Positions 26,509 through 35,215 of a stretch of 64,000 nt of DNA are shown here, piece after piece. Under the pieces are notes generated by a model, which was not told where the DNA came from, ran no database searches, and worked only from the letters and a program-made list of their open reading frames with translations. The position numbers were made by a program, and so were the translations under genes. The stretch's first letter is position 1, and each line of letters opens with the position of its first letter. The DNA is taken from positions 1,364,001 through 1,428,000 of the forward strand of contig NZ_CP015103.1 in NCBI RefSeq assembly GCF_002214505.1, in the 5' to 3' direction. Origin of the DNA: Thermococcus siculi. GTDB taxonomy: Archaea; Methanobacteriota_B; Thermococci; Thermococcales; Thermococcaceae.

Positions 26509-27504
26509 ATGCTGATTGAGGAACTCAGGGAGATAACCCAGATTCCCGGAATTTCCGGCTACGAGGAGAGGATCAGGGAGAAGATAGCGGAGTGGATCGA
26601 GCCGTACGCAGATTACACGGTCGATGCCATTGGAAATCTTATCGTAGAACTCGGTGAGGGTGAGCTTAAGGCCGTCTTCATGGCCCACATGGACGAGATA
26701 GGCCTTCTCATAACAGGGATAAGGCCCGATGGAAAGCTCACCTTCAGGAAGATCGGCGGCATCGATGACAGGCTCCTCTACGGCAGGCACCTCGACGTTA
26801 TAACCGAGGGCGGGAGGCTCGACGGGGTTATTGGGGCACTCCCCGTACACCTGAACCTTGAGCGGAAGTTCGATACCGTCCCCTGGAATAAGCTGGTGAT
26901 AGACATCGGCGCGGAGAGCAGGGAGGAGGCCGAAAAGCTCGGAGTCAAGGTTCTTGACTACGCCGTCTTCAAGAAGCACTTCGCGGTTCTGAACGACCGC
27001 TACGTCTCCACAAGGTCGCTCGACGACCGCTTCGGCGTCGTTGCCCTGGTGGAGGCGATAAAAGACCTCGTTGACCACGACCTCGACGGTAGGTACATCT
27101 TCGCCTTCACCGTGCAGGAGGAGATAGGCCTCAAGGGCGCGAGGTTTTTGGCTCAGAAATACTCGCCGAGGTACGCCTTTGCAATAGACTCCTTCGCCTG
27201 CTGCGGCGACCTGACTGGAGACGTCAGGCTCGGCGGCGGAGCGGTCATAAGGGCAGTCGACAACTCCGCCATCTACACGAGGAGGCTCGCCAGAAAGGTT
27301 GCCGAGATAGCCTCAAGGAACGAGATACCGCTCCAGGTGGGTGTTACCGGCGGGGGAACCGACGCTTCCGTCTTCCAGGACAGGAGCGAGGTTCTGGCCC
27401 TGAGCGTTCCGATAAAGTACCTCCACAGCGAGGTCGAGACGCTCCACCTCAACGACCTGGAGGCGCTGATAAAGCTCATAGAGGCGGTGGCGTTCGAACT
27501 GTAA
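26509..27504 (+). CDS. M42 family aminopeptidase (TET/FrvX type)
   Basis: 331 aa cobalt/zinc aminopeptidase. Ligand and catalytic motifs: MAHMDEIGLLI (first metal His/Asp), LDDRFGVVAL (bridging Asp), VQEEIGLKGARF (catalytic Glu pair), AIDSFACCGD (Asp ligand) and LHSEVETLH (last His). Members form dodecameric TET particles that finish peptide degradation after the proteasome. ATG 26509 follows GAGGTGG. Confidence 0.94.
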   Translation: MLIEELREITQIPGISGYEERIREKIAEWIEPYADYTVDAIGNLIVELGEGELKAVFMAHMDEIGLLITGIRPDGKLTFRKIGGIDDRLLYGRHLDVITEGGRLDGVIGALPVHLNLERKFDTVPWNKLVIDIGAESREEAEKLGVKVLDYAVFKKHFAVLNDRYVSTRSLDDRFGVVALVEAIKDLVDHDLDGRYIFAFTVQEEIGLKGARFLAQKYSPRYAFAIDSFACCGDLTGDVRLGGGAVIRAVDNSAIYTRRLARKVAEIASRNEIPLQVGVTGGGTDASVFQDRSEVLALSVPIKYLHSEVETLHLNDLEALIKLIEAVAFEL

Positions 27505-27545
27505 AGTTTAAATATTCCGGTGCATATGTGGGATTGGTGGGAAAA

Positions 27546-27800
27546 GTGGGACTAACTAAGGTCGACACCAAGGGCAGGGTGGTCATTCCGAGGGATATCA
27601 GAAAAAGGATGGGGATAAAGCCCGGAGAAGAGTTCCTGATAACTGAGATAGATGGGGATACGATAGTCATGAAACGCTTCGACGTCAGGAAGATGCTCGA
27701 AGGAATGATAAAGAACGCCAAAGGCATCAATCTCGACGAACTCAAGGAAGAAACCGAGAGAGAGGGGAACAGAGTTGCGAAGGAGCTCTATGACCTCTAA
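27546..27800 (+). CDS. vapB: AbrB/SpoVT-type antitoxin (VapB)
   Basis: 84 aa. The N-terminal swapped-hairpin DNA-binding domain (TKVDTKGRVVIPRDIRKRMGIKPGEEF) is followed by a helical toxin-neutralising tail (RKMLEGMIKNAKGINLDELKEE). GTG 27546 fits GGTGGG 4 nt upstream and lies just past the transcription start predicted from TTTAAATA (27508-27515). Overlaps the PIN toxin by 11 nt; expected to autorepress the pair and bind the toxin. Confidence 0.88.
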   Translation: MGLTKVDTKGRVVIPRDIRKRMGIKPGEEFLITEIDGDTIVMKRFDVRKMLEGMIKNAKGINLDELKEETEREGNRVAKELYDL

Positions 27801-28203
27801 ATTTCTCTTGGACACCAACGTCTTTATAGCTGCGGTGAAAAAGGGATGGACGGACACCACCGAGCTCTTACTCCATATTTTATCCGGTGATAAATACCAC
27901 ATTATCGGAAATGACGTCCTGCTGGCCGAGTATCGGAAATACGCGGAGAGGCTCAATGCCAGGGATTTCTACGAGTTCCTAAGACTCAGAATGGAGATAG
28001 TTAATCCCACCCGAAAAGAGGTGCTTCGTCTCCTTCCTTACTTTCCTCCTGCCCAGATCGCCGATGCGGTGCACGCGGCCACCTGTCTGAAAACGGGGGC
28101 AGTATTGATAACCAATGACAGGCATTTTAAGAAGGTGGCCGAAGAAGGCCTGATTGAAGTGTGGAGCATAAGTGAAGCAATACGAAGGGTTCTGAGGAGG
28201 TGA
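27790..28203 (+). CDS. vapC: PIN-domain ribonuclease toxin (VapC)
   Basis: 137 aa. PIN fold with its acidic residues: LLDTNVFIAAV (first Asp), LLAEYRKYAE (Glu), ADAVHAATCL (Asp) and ITNDRHF (last Asp). VapC toxins cleave tRNA or rRNA with Mg2+. ATG 27790 follows GGAG and lies inside the antitoxin's end, giving coupled translation. The TauE gene follows 4 nt later, but with its own strong SD. Confidence 0.9.
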   Translation: MTSKFLLDTNVFIAAVKKGWTDTTELLLHILSGDKYHIIGNDVLLAEYRKYAERLNARDFYEFLRLRMEIVNPTRKEVLRLLPYFPPAQIADAVHAATCLKTGAVLITNDRHFKKVAEEGLIEVWSISEAIRRVLRR

Positions 28204-28207
28204 TTCC

Positions 28208-28972
28208 TTGCTCAAATACGTTGGCTACTTTGTGGTGGGGGTATTCATCGGCATCCTTGCGGCGATGTTCGGCCTCGGTGGCGGCTTCCTGGTTGTTCCA
28301 ACCCTCAACTTCCTCGGCGTCGAGATACACCACGCGGTCGGCACTTCCAGCGCGGCGGTGGTGTTCACTTCCCTGAGTTCGGCTATAGCCTACCACAGGC
28401 AGCGCAGAATACACTACAAAGCTGGCCTCCTACTTGCTTCAACAGCCGTCATCGGCGCCTACATCGGCGCGTGGGCCACGAGCTACATAAGCGCAGCCCA
28501 GCTCAAGGTAATCTTTGGCGTGGTCCTGTTCCTCGTTGCCATCAGGATATACCGGAAGAAGAGCAGAGAACCTGAGGAGGTCAGCCTTGAGGACATCAAA
28601 CTCGACTACAAGATCGTCCCCCTCGGCGGCTTCATAGCGGGAATAGCGAGCGGACTCCTCGGAATAGGGGGTGGGGCCATCAACGTTCCGTTCCTCACCT
28701 ACATGGGTCTCCCGATACACTATGCAGTAGCGACTTCGAGCTTCGCCATAGTGTTCACGGCAACGAGTGGGGCGATAAAACACTACACTATGGGAAACGT
28801 CGAGGTCGAGTGGTTGCTCCTTCTCGTTCCTGGTCTAATAATCGGCGCCCAGCTCGGCGCGAGAATAGCCAAGAGGACGAAGGCTAAGAACCTGACCAAG
28901 GCCTTTGCCGTTGTTCTGGCCTTTCTGGCGGTAAGGATGGTGCTCAAGGGGCTGGGTTATCCGGTTCCCTGA
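28208..28972 (+). CDS. TauE/SafE-family anion transporter (first copy)
   Basis: 254 aa with eight or so hydrophobic helices and the internal repeat of the family: GMFGLGGGFLVVPTL-type MFGLGGGFLVVPTLNFLGV near residue 20, and SGLLGIGGGAINVPFLTYMG near 152. Such proteins export sulfite, sulfoacetate or other organosulfur anions. TTG start with GGAGGTGAT 4 nt upstream. The 3' end overlaps the convergent membrane protein by 29 nt. Confidence 0.9.
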   Translation: MLKYVGYFVVGVFIGILAAMFGLGGGFLVVPTLNFLGVEIHHAVGTSSAAVVFTSLSSAIAYHRQRRIHYKAGLLLASTAVIGAYIGAWATSYISAAQLKVIFGVVLFLVAIRIYRKKSREPEEVSLEDIKLDYKIVPLGGFIAGIASGLLGIGGGAINVPFLTYMGLPIHYAVATSSFAIVFTATSGAIKHYTMGNVEVEWLLLLVPGLIIGAQLGARIAKRTKAKNLTKAFAVVLAFLAVRMVLKGLGYPVP

Positions 28973-29474
28973 GCTTTTCCCTCTTCTTCTGCAGGTAAAG
29001 TGCAACAGACAGGAGAACGGCCACCCCAAGGAGGAAGTACCAAGCGAGGACGAGCGGCCCGTCGTAGGGATAGTAAAGTTCCCCGGTCAGGGCGCGGGGA
29101 AGTGCCATGGGAAGGAGGAGCAGGCTCAGAAGCAGGCCAATGAAAGCGCCCACGATGAACCCGGCAATTCCTGTGGTTCCGTAGCCCATCTCTCCCCGGA
29201 TGAATCCCTCCGTCCAATAGGCGAGCCAGAAAGTGCCGGCGATGAGGGGAACCGTTGCGATTAAGGAGGGGACTCCAAGCTCTCCCCTGCGCCACAGGTG
29301 GAGGCCGTAGATGAAAACAAGAACCAGAGCCGCCCCGGCACAGCTCAGCCATACTGAAAGATCCTTGTAAAAGCCGTAGGGGGCATCCCAGTTCGCAAAG
29401 GTTATCGCCCCCGGCTGGGTGAGGGCGAAGGACAGAGTGATGAGGAGCCAGTAGAGGACAGTTTTTGACTCCAT
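28944..29474 (-). CDS. Uncharacterised membrane protein between two TauE genes
   Basis: 176 aa with about five hydrophobic helices (5-20, 42-58, 70-85, 98-122, 142-162) and a basic C-terminus (LQKKREKLREP). No family recognised. ATG 29474 is preceded by an AT-rich region with TTAAACCACTTAAAG-like boxes. It runs against the first TauE gene and diverges from the second. Confidence 0.65.
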   Translation of the reverse strand: MESKTVLYWLLITLSFALTQPGAITFANWDAPYGFYKDLSVWLSCAGAALVLVFIYGLHLWRRGELGVPSLIATVPLIAGTFWLAYWTEGFIRGEMGYGTTGIAGFIVGAFIGLLLSLLLLPMALPRALTGELYYPYDGPLVLAWYFLLGVAVLLSVALYLQKKREKLREPDNPAP

Positions 29475-29545
29475 GTAGAAGTCACTGAGATTAAACCACT
29501 TAAAGTTTTCGGCAGGTTTTAAAGGGGAGCCTCACATTGATTTTC

Positions 29546-30280
29546 ATGCTCTCCTATCTGTTTGATTTCATAACCGGCCTGGGCATAGGCTTCATCGCGG
29601 GACTGCTGGGAGTAGGTGGGGGTTTCCTGATAGTCCCCACGCTCGTCTTCCTGGGTGAACCGATTCACCTTGCCATCGGCACCAGCCTCACGTGTATCAC
29701 CATAAGCGCGCTGGTCTCTGCTTACACCCACCTCAGAAAAGGGGCGGTTCTCTTTCGGGTGGTGCTCCTCAAGGAGGCCTTCTCGATACCCTTTGCCCTG
29801 GTCGGCGCTTACCTCTCAGTTATGATCCCAGAAAAGGTGTTGAGAATAATCTTCGCGGTGTTACTCCTCTATCTGGCCTATTCTCTCGTGAAACAAAAGG
29901 GGAAATGCAATCCAGACGGTGAGCATGAGATCAGGTACCGCAGGGTGCCCGTTGTCGGTGCCCTGGCCGGTCTAACGAGCGGCCTCCTGGGAATAAGTGG
30001 TGGCGTTCTCAACGTCCCGCTTTTCCACACCTACGTGGGGATTCCAATGAGGTACTCCATCGGAACCTCCAGTCTGGCGCTGTTCTTCACGGCGCTGGCG
30101 GCTGCGATCGCTCATTACAACCTTGGAGAGGTCGATCTCTACACAGCAGCACTACTCGCACCGGGACTCATAGTTGGGGCCAGGATCGGAGCCATAACCG
30201 CCCATCGGGTTGAGCCGTCCACCCTTAGGAAGATATTCGCCGTTCTGCTGCTCGCCATAGCCATCAAGATGCTCCTCTGA
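29546..30280 (+). CDS. TauE/SafE-family anion transporter (second copy)
   Basis: 244 aa paralogue of the transporter at 28208, with the same two repeats (GLLGVGGGFLIVPTLVFLGE and SGLLGISGGVLNVPLFHTYVG). Start is uncertain: ATG 29546 would be leaderless, about 26 nt from TTTTAAAG (29517-29524); a TTG at 29537 has GGGGAG upstream. Probably exports a sulfur oxyanion or similar anion. Confidence 0.88.
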   Translation: MLSYLFDFITGLGIGFIAGLLGVGGGFLIVPTLVFLGEPIHLAIGTSLTCITISALVSAYTHLRKGAVLFRVVLLKEAFSIPFALVGAYLSVMIPEKVLRIIFAVLLLYLAYSLVKQKGKCNPDGEHEIRYRRVPVVGALAGLTSGLLGISGGVLNVPLFHTYVGIPMRYSIGTSSLALFFTALAAAIAHYNLGEVDLYTAALLAPGLIVGARIGAITAHRVEPSTLRKIFAVLLLAIAIKMLL

Positions 30281-30329
30281 TGTGGGCAAGTTTATTAACC
30301 GGACGCCCCAAATCCCAAACGGTGAGAAA

Positions 30330-30611
30330 ATGGAGGAGCTTTTCGAAAAAGTTCGTGAGGAGTACGGGATCGAGATCAATGACGAAAGCGACATGACGAA
30401 CGCGTGGAGGCTTATAGAGGCCCTCAAAGAGAAGGGCTGGGTGGTCTACATCATCACCGCGAAGGGGAGGGAGCAGGTGGACGCATGGCACCCGAACTAT
30501 GGAAGCCTGTACGCCCAGTTCGGCGAGATTCCGCTTTTTAAAAGCATAATCGAGGGTATCTGCGTTACCGCCCTCCATGTGAAGGAGCTTGAGAAGAACG
30601 GAACGCTCTGA
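30330..30611 (+). CDS. Small uncharacterised soluble protein
   Basis: 93 aa, mixed alpha/beta (MEELFEKVREEYGIEI; LIEALKEKGWVVYIITAKGREQVDAW). No family recognised. ATG 30330 follows GGTGAGAAA; TTTATTAACC at about 30289-30298 is a good TATA. The stop is overlapped by an inverted repeat (30610-30623). Confidence 0.65.
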   Translation: MEELFEKVREEYGIEINDESDMTNAWRLIEALKEKGWVVYIITAKGREQVDAWHPNYGSLYAQFGEIPLFKSIIEGICVTALHVKELEKNGTL

Positions 30612-30623
30612 AACGTTCGTTTC
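30610..30623. promoter_or_regulatory. Short palindrome GAAACG-TT-CGTTTC
   Basis: Perfect 6-bp arms with a 2-bp spacer, 50 nt upstream of the secreted helical protein gene. Could be an operator for that gene; the arms are short and chance cannot be excluded. Confidence 0.25.
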
Positions 30624-30672
30624 ACAGGAGTCCTCAAATAGGATGTGCGCCTACCTGTCATCGGTGATGCCC

Positions 30673-31887
30673 ATGGGGTGGTTTAAAGGCCTTGCACTGG
30701 CCCTGGTGATACTACTGCTTGGAAGTGCGATACCACTTGGGCTGGCAGATACTAACGGCACGGCCAACGTTACCGGAAGCTACACGGGGGTTCTGGACAA
30801 CAGCACCAGGGAGATGGTGATAGCAAGCAACCTCATTGAGAAGCTCCAGCGCCTGAGCAAGTTTGCGGAGGAGAAGATCGAACCCATAAAGGACAGGTTG
30901 CCCGAGAACTCCAGCATACTGGAGAACTACGGCCTTGCGGAGGAGTTCAAGGACAAGGCCATCGAGGAGTACGAGGCCGGCGACTACTACAACTCGATCC
31001 TCGACAGCCTCACCGCGATGCACTACTACAGGGTCGCGCTCTCCCAGCTCAAGGAGGGTAAGGAGAAGGTTCAAGAGACCCGTGAGCACATCAGGATGGA
31101 AACCGAGAGGCTCCGCGGGTACTTCAGGTTCGTTGAGAAGACCATAGGGATGGCAGAGAACCAGGGAATAGACGTGGGCAACCTCACCCGGCTTTACAAC
31201 GAGACCAAAGAAGCCTACGAGACCGTCCTCGAAGACCTGAAGGCGGGGGACTATGAGAAGGCCAGGGCCGACCTGGAAGTTGCCAGGGAGAAGAAGGCCC
31301 TCCTCGACGAGGAGCTGAAGAGGGTTCGCGAGGAGCTAGCCTACGCCAATGCCGACAAGATAGTCAAGGAGTTCCTTGAGAGGGGAGAGAAGGGCATCGA
31401 GATTGCTCAGAAGGCCATCCAGCTCGGTGAGGAGAAGGGCTACAACACCACCGAGCTCCAGGAGAGGCTCGACGCTTTCACGGCCGTTTATGATCAGGTT
31501 AAGGTCCTGGCGGACGATGGCCAGTGGGAGGAGGCCCTGAACGTTATGAAGGAGAACAGGGAGACGATAGGTGATTTCCACAGGGCGATAGAATTTATAA
31601 TGCGGAAGGCCCACGAGAGGGAACTCCGGGAGAAGCTCGGGGACGTGAGGGCGTTCCTCAATGAGATGCAGGGAAGGATCCAGAAGGACGCGAAGGCCCT
31701 CAGGGAGCTTAGAAGCGAGGGCGTGAATACGAGCAGGGCGGAGATCCAGCTGAGGGTCGCGGCGCAGGAGCTTAGGATAGGGGTTGAGCTGCTGAAGGTC
31801 AAGAGGCCGGAACAGGCGAGGGTACAATTTGCCGTGGCTCTGGACATGCTCCACAGGGTCGACGAGTTCATACTCGCCCACTCCTGA
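30673..31887 (+). CDS. Secreted, extended helical (coiled-coil) protein
   Basis: 404 aa. Signal peptide (about 1-27, ending LGLA) is followed by a Thr/Asn-rich stretch with sequons. About 340 residues of charged helices then show heptad-like spacing and repeating KAR-ADLEVAREKKALLDEEL or EKGIEIAQKAIQLGEE units. No C-terminal anchor. ATG 30673 follows GGTGAT by 4 nt; longer in-frame reading exists upstream but lacks an SD. The next gene, 35 nt downstream, encodes a membrane-bound winged-helix regulator, so this may be a surface component of a sensing pair. No enzyme motif. Confidence 0.7.
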   Translation: MGWFKGLALALVILLLGSAIPLGLADTNGTANVTGSYTGVLDNSTREMVIASNLIEKLQRLSKFAEEKIEPIKDRLPENSSILENYGLAEEFKDKAIEEYEAGDYYNSILDSLTAMHYYRVALSQLKEGKEKVQETREHIRMETERLRGYFRFVEKTIGMAENQGIDVGNLTRLYNETKEAYETVLEDLKAGDYEKARADLEVAREKKALLDEELKRVREELAYANADKIVKEFLERGEKGIEIAQKAIQLGEEKGYNTTELQERLDAFTAVYDQVKVLADDGQWEEALNVMKENRETIGDFHRAIEFIMRKAHERELREKLGDVRAFLNEMQGRIQKDAKALRELRSEGVNTSRAEIQLRVAAQELRIGVELLKVKRPEQARVQFAVALDMLHRVDEFILAHS

Positions 31888-31921
31888 CCTTTCGTTCTTT
31901 CCTTTACGGGGGGATGCTCAA

Positions 31922-32776
31922 ATGAGGGCTAAACTCACTTCCTTCATGGCACTGGTGGCGTTCATGATCATCCTTCTCCACCCGGTTAGTGCTTATACCA
32001 CCTCTTCCCTGACCTTCACCGTCTACGGGGATGGGTATGTTGAGGTTGCCCAGGAGGTTCTTCCGGGGGAGTACGAAGACCAGATCCAGCTCCCCCTTCT
32101 GGCCGAACACGTTGAGAACGTTATCGTTGAGGACACCGATGGAAATCCGTTGAACTTTCAGCTCAATGAAGGCAAACTGCTGGTCTACACCAACGATGCC
32201 GACCTCATCAGGGCCTCGTACTACACGCCAGACCTGACCTCAAAGGAGGGCATCGTGTGGACGCTGAGCGTCTCGACCAACGACCCCTTCACCGTCGTCC
32301 TGCCCGAAGGTGCGATCGTCGTCGACCTCAGCGATATTCCCCTTGAGATAGCCGGCGACTCCATCACCATGCCGCCAGGAAACCAGAGCATCTCGTACAC
32401 CATAGAGGCCAGAACAACGACATCCACCGGAAGTACCGGCTCAACATGGCCGTACTCCTTCCTAGCACTCGGGATTCTAATAGCCGCCGGGGCAGCCTAC
32501 CTCGGGTTCAAAAAGAAATCCGGAGGCTCGAGCGGGGGAACGCCCACAAGGGAGGAGTTCGAGGCCAAGCTGGCCAACCTCGACCTGAATGACGAGGAGA
32601 AGAGGGCACTGCTCTACATCTTCGACAAGGGAGGAAAGGCCAGCCAGGCCGAGGTCAGGGAGGCAATAGGCCTGCCGAAGACGACCGCCTGGAGGATGTT
32701 CAAGCGCCTAGAGAGAAAGGGCCTCGTGAAGATACTCAAAGGGAAGAAGGAGAACTGGGTGGAGCTCAGGTTCTGA
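31922..32776 (+). CDS. Membrane-spanning winged-helix regulator with extracytoplasmic sensor domain
   Basis: 284 aa. A signal peptide or first helix (about 8-24) leads to an extracellular beta-rich domain (about 25-165: SSLTFTVYGDGYVEVAQEVL... to PPGNQSISYTIEA), a Thr/Ser-Gly linker, a membrane helix (about 178-196), a Gly/Ser linker and a cytoplasmic winged helix (about 210-284: DKGGKASQAEVREAIGLPKT, TTAWRMFKRLERKGLVKI). This is a one-component transmembrane transcription factor design seen in archaea. ATG 31922 follows GGGGGGAT. It ends 6 nt from convergent MetRS. Confidence 0.82.
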   Translation: MRAKLTSFMALVAFMIILLHPVSAYTTSSLTFTVYGDGYVEVAQEVLPGEYEDQIQLPLLAEHVENVIVEDTDGNPLNFQLNEGKLLVYTNDADLIRASYYTPDLTSKEGIVWTLSVSTNDPFTVVLPEGAIVVDLSDIPLEIAGDSITMPPGNQSISYTIEARTTTSTGSTGSTWPYSFLALGILIAAGAAYLGFKKKSGGSSGGTPTREEFEAKLANLDLNDEEKRALLYIFDKGGKASQAEVREAIGLPKTTAWRMFKRLERKGLVKILKGKKENWVELRF

Positions 32777-32782
32777 GCTCCC

Positions 32783-35023
32783 TCACCTTATCCTCGAGCC
32801 GAGCTTTATCTCCTTATCCGGCATCAGCAGAGCCACGTTCTCACCGTCGTCCGCAGCGAGAAGCATTCCCTGGCTCTCCACACCGCGGAGCTTCTTTGGC
32901 TCGAGGTTCGCTATGATGACGACGTAGCGGTTGAGCAGCTCTTCAGGCTTGTAGTACTTCTTCAGCCCTGCAACGAGCTGTCTGACCTCGTCGCCGAGGT
33001 CTACCTTGACAACGTAGAGCTTGTCCGCGTTGGGGTGGTCGTTAACCTCTATTATCTTTCCGACCCTGAGGTCGAGCTTCATAAAGTCGTCGAAGCTGAC
33101 GTACTCCATCTTATTACCCTCCTTCTTTGCTTTCTCCTTCTTCTGAGGAGCTTTAGCCTTTTCGGCCTTTCCGGCCTTTTTTCCAGTTGAAGGGGCCTCC
33201 CCGTATATGCTCCTGAGGAGCGCGAGGGCCTCTTCCTCCCTCTTCTCCCCGAAGCGCTCCAGGACGACCTTAAAGACGTCGTCCCTCTTGTAGTACTTGT
33301 CGAGGAGGATTCTTGCGCTGTCCGGGTTACCCCTGCCGATGTAGTTCACTATAAAGTGGATTATATCCTCGTCCGTGACCTTCCTGAACATCGGACTTGC
33401 CTTCCTCACGCGGTGTCCGGCAGGAAGCTCGGTGAACTCCCACCTCTTAAGCTCCTCAAGGTTGAGCAGGTGCCATATCTTCTCGCTCGCATCGGGCAGG
33501 AACGGCTCGAGGAGTATCCCGAGGGCCTTGACTATCTGGAGCGAGACGTTGACCGTCGTTGCGGTTCTCTCGCGGTCTGTCTTGGCCGTCTTCCAGGGCT
33601 TCTGGTAGTCGAAATAGCGGTTTCCGAAGATTGCCAGCTCCATAACACGCTTGAGCGCGTCCTTGAAGCGGTAGTGGACTATGAGTTCGCCGGTCTCCTC
33701 GAAGGCTTTCTGGATTTCCTCAAAGGCCTGCCTGTCGAGGTCGTCCAGCTCCCCCCTCTCCGGCACTTTCCCGTCGAAGTACCTGTTGACGAAGGTCATG
33801 GCCCTGTGCACGAAGTTGCCGAGGTTGTTCACCAGTTCCTCGTTTATCTTGCTCTTGAAGTCGGCGAAGTTGAAGTCCGAATCGCGAGTTTCGGGCATTA
33901 TGGCGGTGAGGTAATAGCGGAGGTAATCCGCTGGAAACGCATCGAGGAACTCGTGAACCCATATCGCCCAGTTCCTGCTAGTTGAGAACTTCTTGCCCTC
34001 GAGGTTGAGGTACTCGTTGGCGGGAATGTCGTAGGGCAGGTTCCACTCCGCCTCAACGTCGCCATCCCTGTACTTCCCGTAGGCCATCAGGAACGCCGGC
34101 CAGAATATGGCGTGGAAGGGTATGTTGTCCTTGCCGATGAAGTGTATTACCTTAGTTTCGCCGTCGAGGTTGAGCCAGAACTTCTTCCACTCGTTCTCTT
34201 TTCCTTCCCTCTTCAGATGCTCTATGGTGATGCTGATGTAGCCGATGGGAGCCTCAAACCAGACGTAGAGGACCTTCCCCTTGACGTCCTCGTCGTCGAG
34301 CGGAACCGGAATACCCCAGTCGAGGTCGCGCGTCATGGCCCTCTCTTCAAGACCCTCGTTTATCCAGCCGAGGACCGTGTTGCGCACGTTCGGCTTCCAG
34401 TGCTCCTGGCTCTCGACCCACTTTTTCAGCCTCTCCTGGAAGTCCCCCATGCGGATGTAGTAGTGGGCGGAATCTTTGAAGGTGATCGGGTTGCCGCAGA
34501 TGTTGCAGCGCGGATTGATGAGTATCTCGGGCGTTAACGGGTGGCCGCATACCTCACACTGGTCGCCTCTCTGGTTTTCCGCTCCGCAGTAGGGGCACGT
34601 TCCGATGACGTATCTATCGGGCAGGAACATCCTGTCGTGCTCGCAGTAGGCCTGCTTGCTCACCTTCTTGACGAGATGGCCGTTTTCAAGGGCTTTGAGG
34701 AAGAATTCCTGGCTTACCCTGTAGTGGACGGGCAGTTCGGTCCTCCCGAAGTAGTCAAAGCTTATCTTCGCCCTCTCAAAGGTCGTCTTTATGTGCTCGT
34801 GGAACTCGTCGACTATCTCCCTCGGGCTTCTGCCTTCCTTGAGCGCACGGAAGGTTATCGGAGTGCCGTGCTCATCCGTACCGCAGATGAAGAGGACCTC
34901 CTCGCCCTTCAGGCGGAGGTAGCGCACGAAGATGTCCGCTGGGAGATAAGCTCCTGCGAGGTGACCGGCGTGTATCGGGCCGTTAGCGTAAGGTAAAGCC
35001 GATGTGACCATGTACCTGACCAT
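32783..35023 (-). CDS. metG: Methionyl-tRNA synthetase
   Basis: 746 aa class I synthetase. The HIGH-type signature is PYANGPIHAGHLAGAYLP; zinc knuckles are CPYCG, CEVCG and CNICG (about 143-175); the KMSKS-type loop is KKFSTSRNW. A Lys/Ala-rich linker (about 615-638) is followed by a C-terminal EMAPII/Trbp111 tRNA-binding domain (about 642-746: FMKLDLRVGKIIEVNDHPNAD). ATG 35023 follows GGTGGT by 4 nt; promoter CCTTATAAGG is at about 35053-35062. Confidence 0.97.
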   Translation of the reverse strand: MVRYMVTSALPYANGPIHAGHLAGAYLPADIFVRYLRLKGEEVLFICGTDEHGTPITFRALKEGRSPREIVDEFHEHIKTTFERAKISFDYFGRTELPVHYRVSQEFFLKALENGHLVKKVSKQAYCEHDRMFLPDRYVIGTCPYCGAENQRGDQCEVCGHPLTPEILINPRCNICGNPITFKDSAHYYIRMGDFQERLKKWVESQEHWKPNVRNTVLGWINEGLEERAMTRDLDWGIPVPLDDEDVKGKVLYVWFEAPIGYISITIEHLKREGKENEWKKFWLNLDGETKVIHFIGKDNIPFHAIFWPAFLMAYGKYRDGDVEAEWNLPYDIPANEYLNLEGKKFSTSRNWAIWVHEFLDAFPADYLRYYLTAIMPETRDSDFNFADFKSKINEELVNNLGNFVHRAMTFVNRYFDGKVPERGELDDLDRQAFEEIQKAFEETGELIVHYRFKDALKRVMELAIFGNRYFDYQKPWKTAKTDRERTATTVNVSLQIVKALGILLEPFLPDASEKIWHLLNLEELKRWEFTELPAGHRVRKASPMFRKVTDEDIIHFIVNYIGRGNPDSARILLDKYYKRDDVFKVVLERFGEKREEEALALLRSIYGEAPSTGKKAGKAEKAKAPQKKEKAKKEGNKMEYVSFDDFMKLDLRVGKIIEVNDHPNADKLYVVKVDLGDEVRQLVAGLKKYYKPEELLNRYVVIIANLEPKKLRGVESQGMLLAADDGENVALLMPDKEIKLGSRIR

Positions 35024-35215
35024 TTTAACCACCGTCCGGCAATGGCTCTGCCCCCTTATAAGGACTTCGCGTTAAAAGAATTACGGTGGGTTATTAAGTG
35101 GAGAGAAAAATATGCAGGGTTTGATATATCGCGGAAAAGCCTATAGCACCGCTCCAAAAACGCATGGGGAAACAAAAGCTCCCATCCTACTCGCCGAGCA
35201 GGCTCTTAAGTTTTC
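35024..35215. other. Intergenic stretch between MetRS and the AT-rich orphan
   Basis: 192 bases with the MetRS promoter at one end. No ORF with an SD, no C/D or H/ACA boxes and no tRNA signature found. Short complementary segments (GGGGAAAC / GCTCCCAT region at 35164-35185) could form a weak terminator for the orphan gene on the minus strand. Confidence 0.4.

Noticed and set aside
35164-35185. Hairpin-like segment downstream of the AT-rich orphan
   Set aside because: Arms are short and imperfect; not strong enough to call a terminator.
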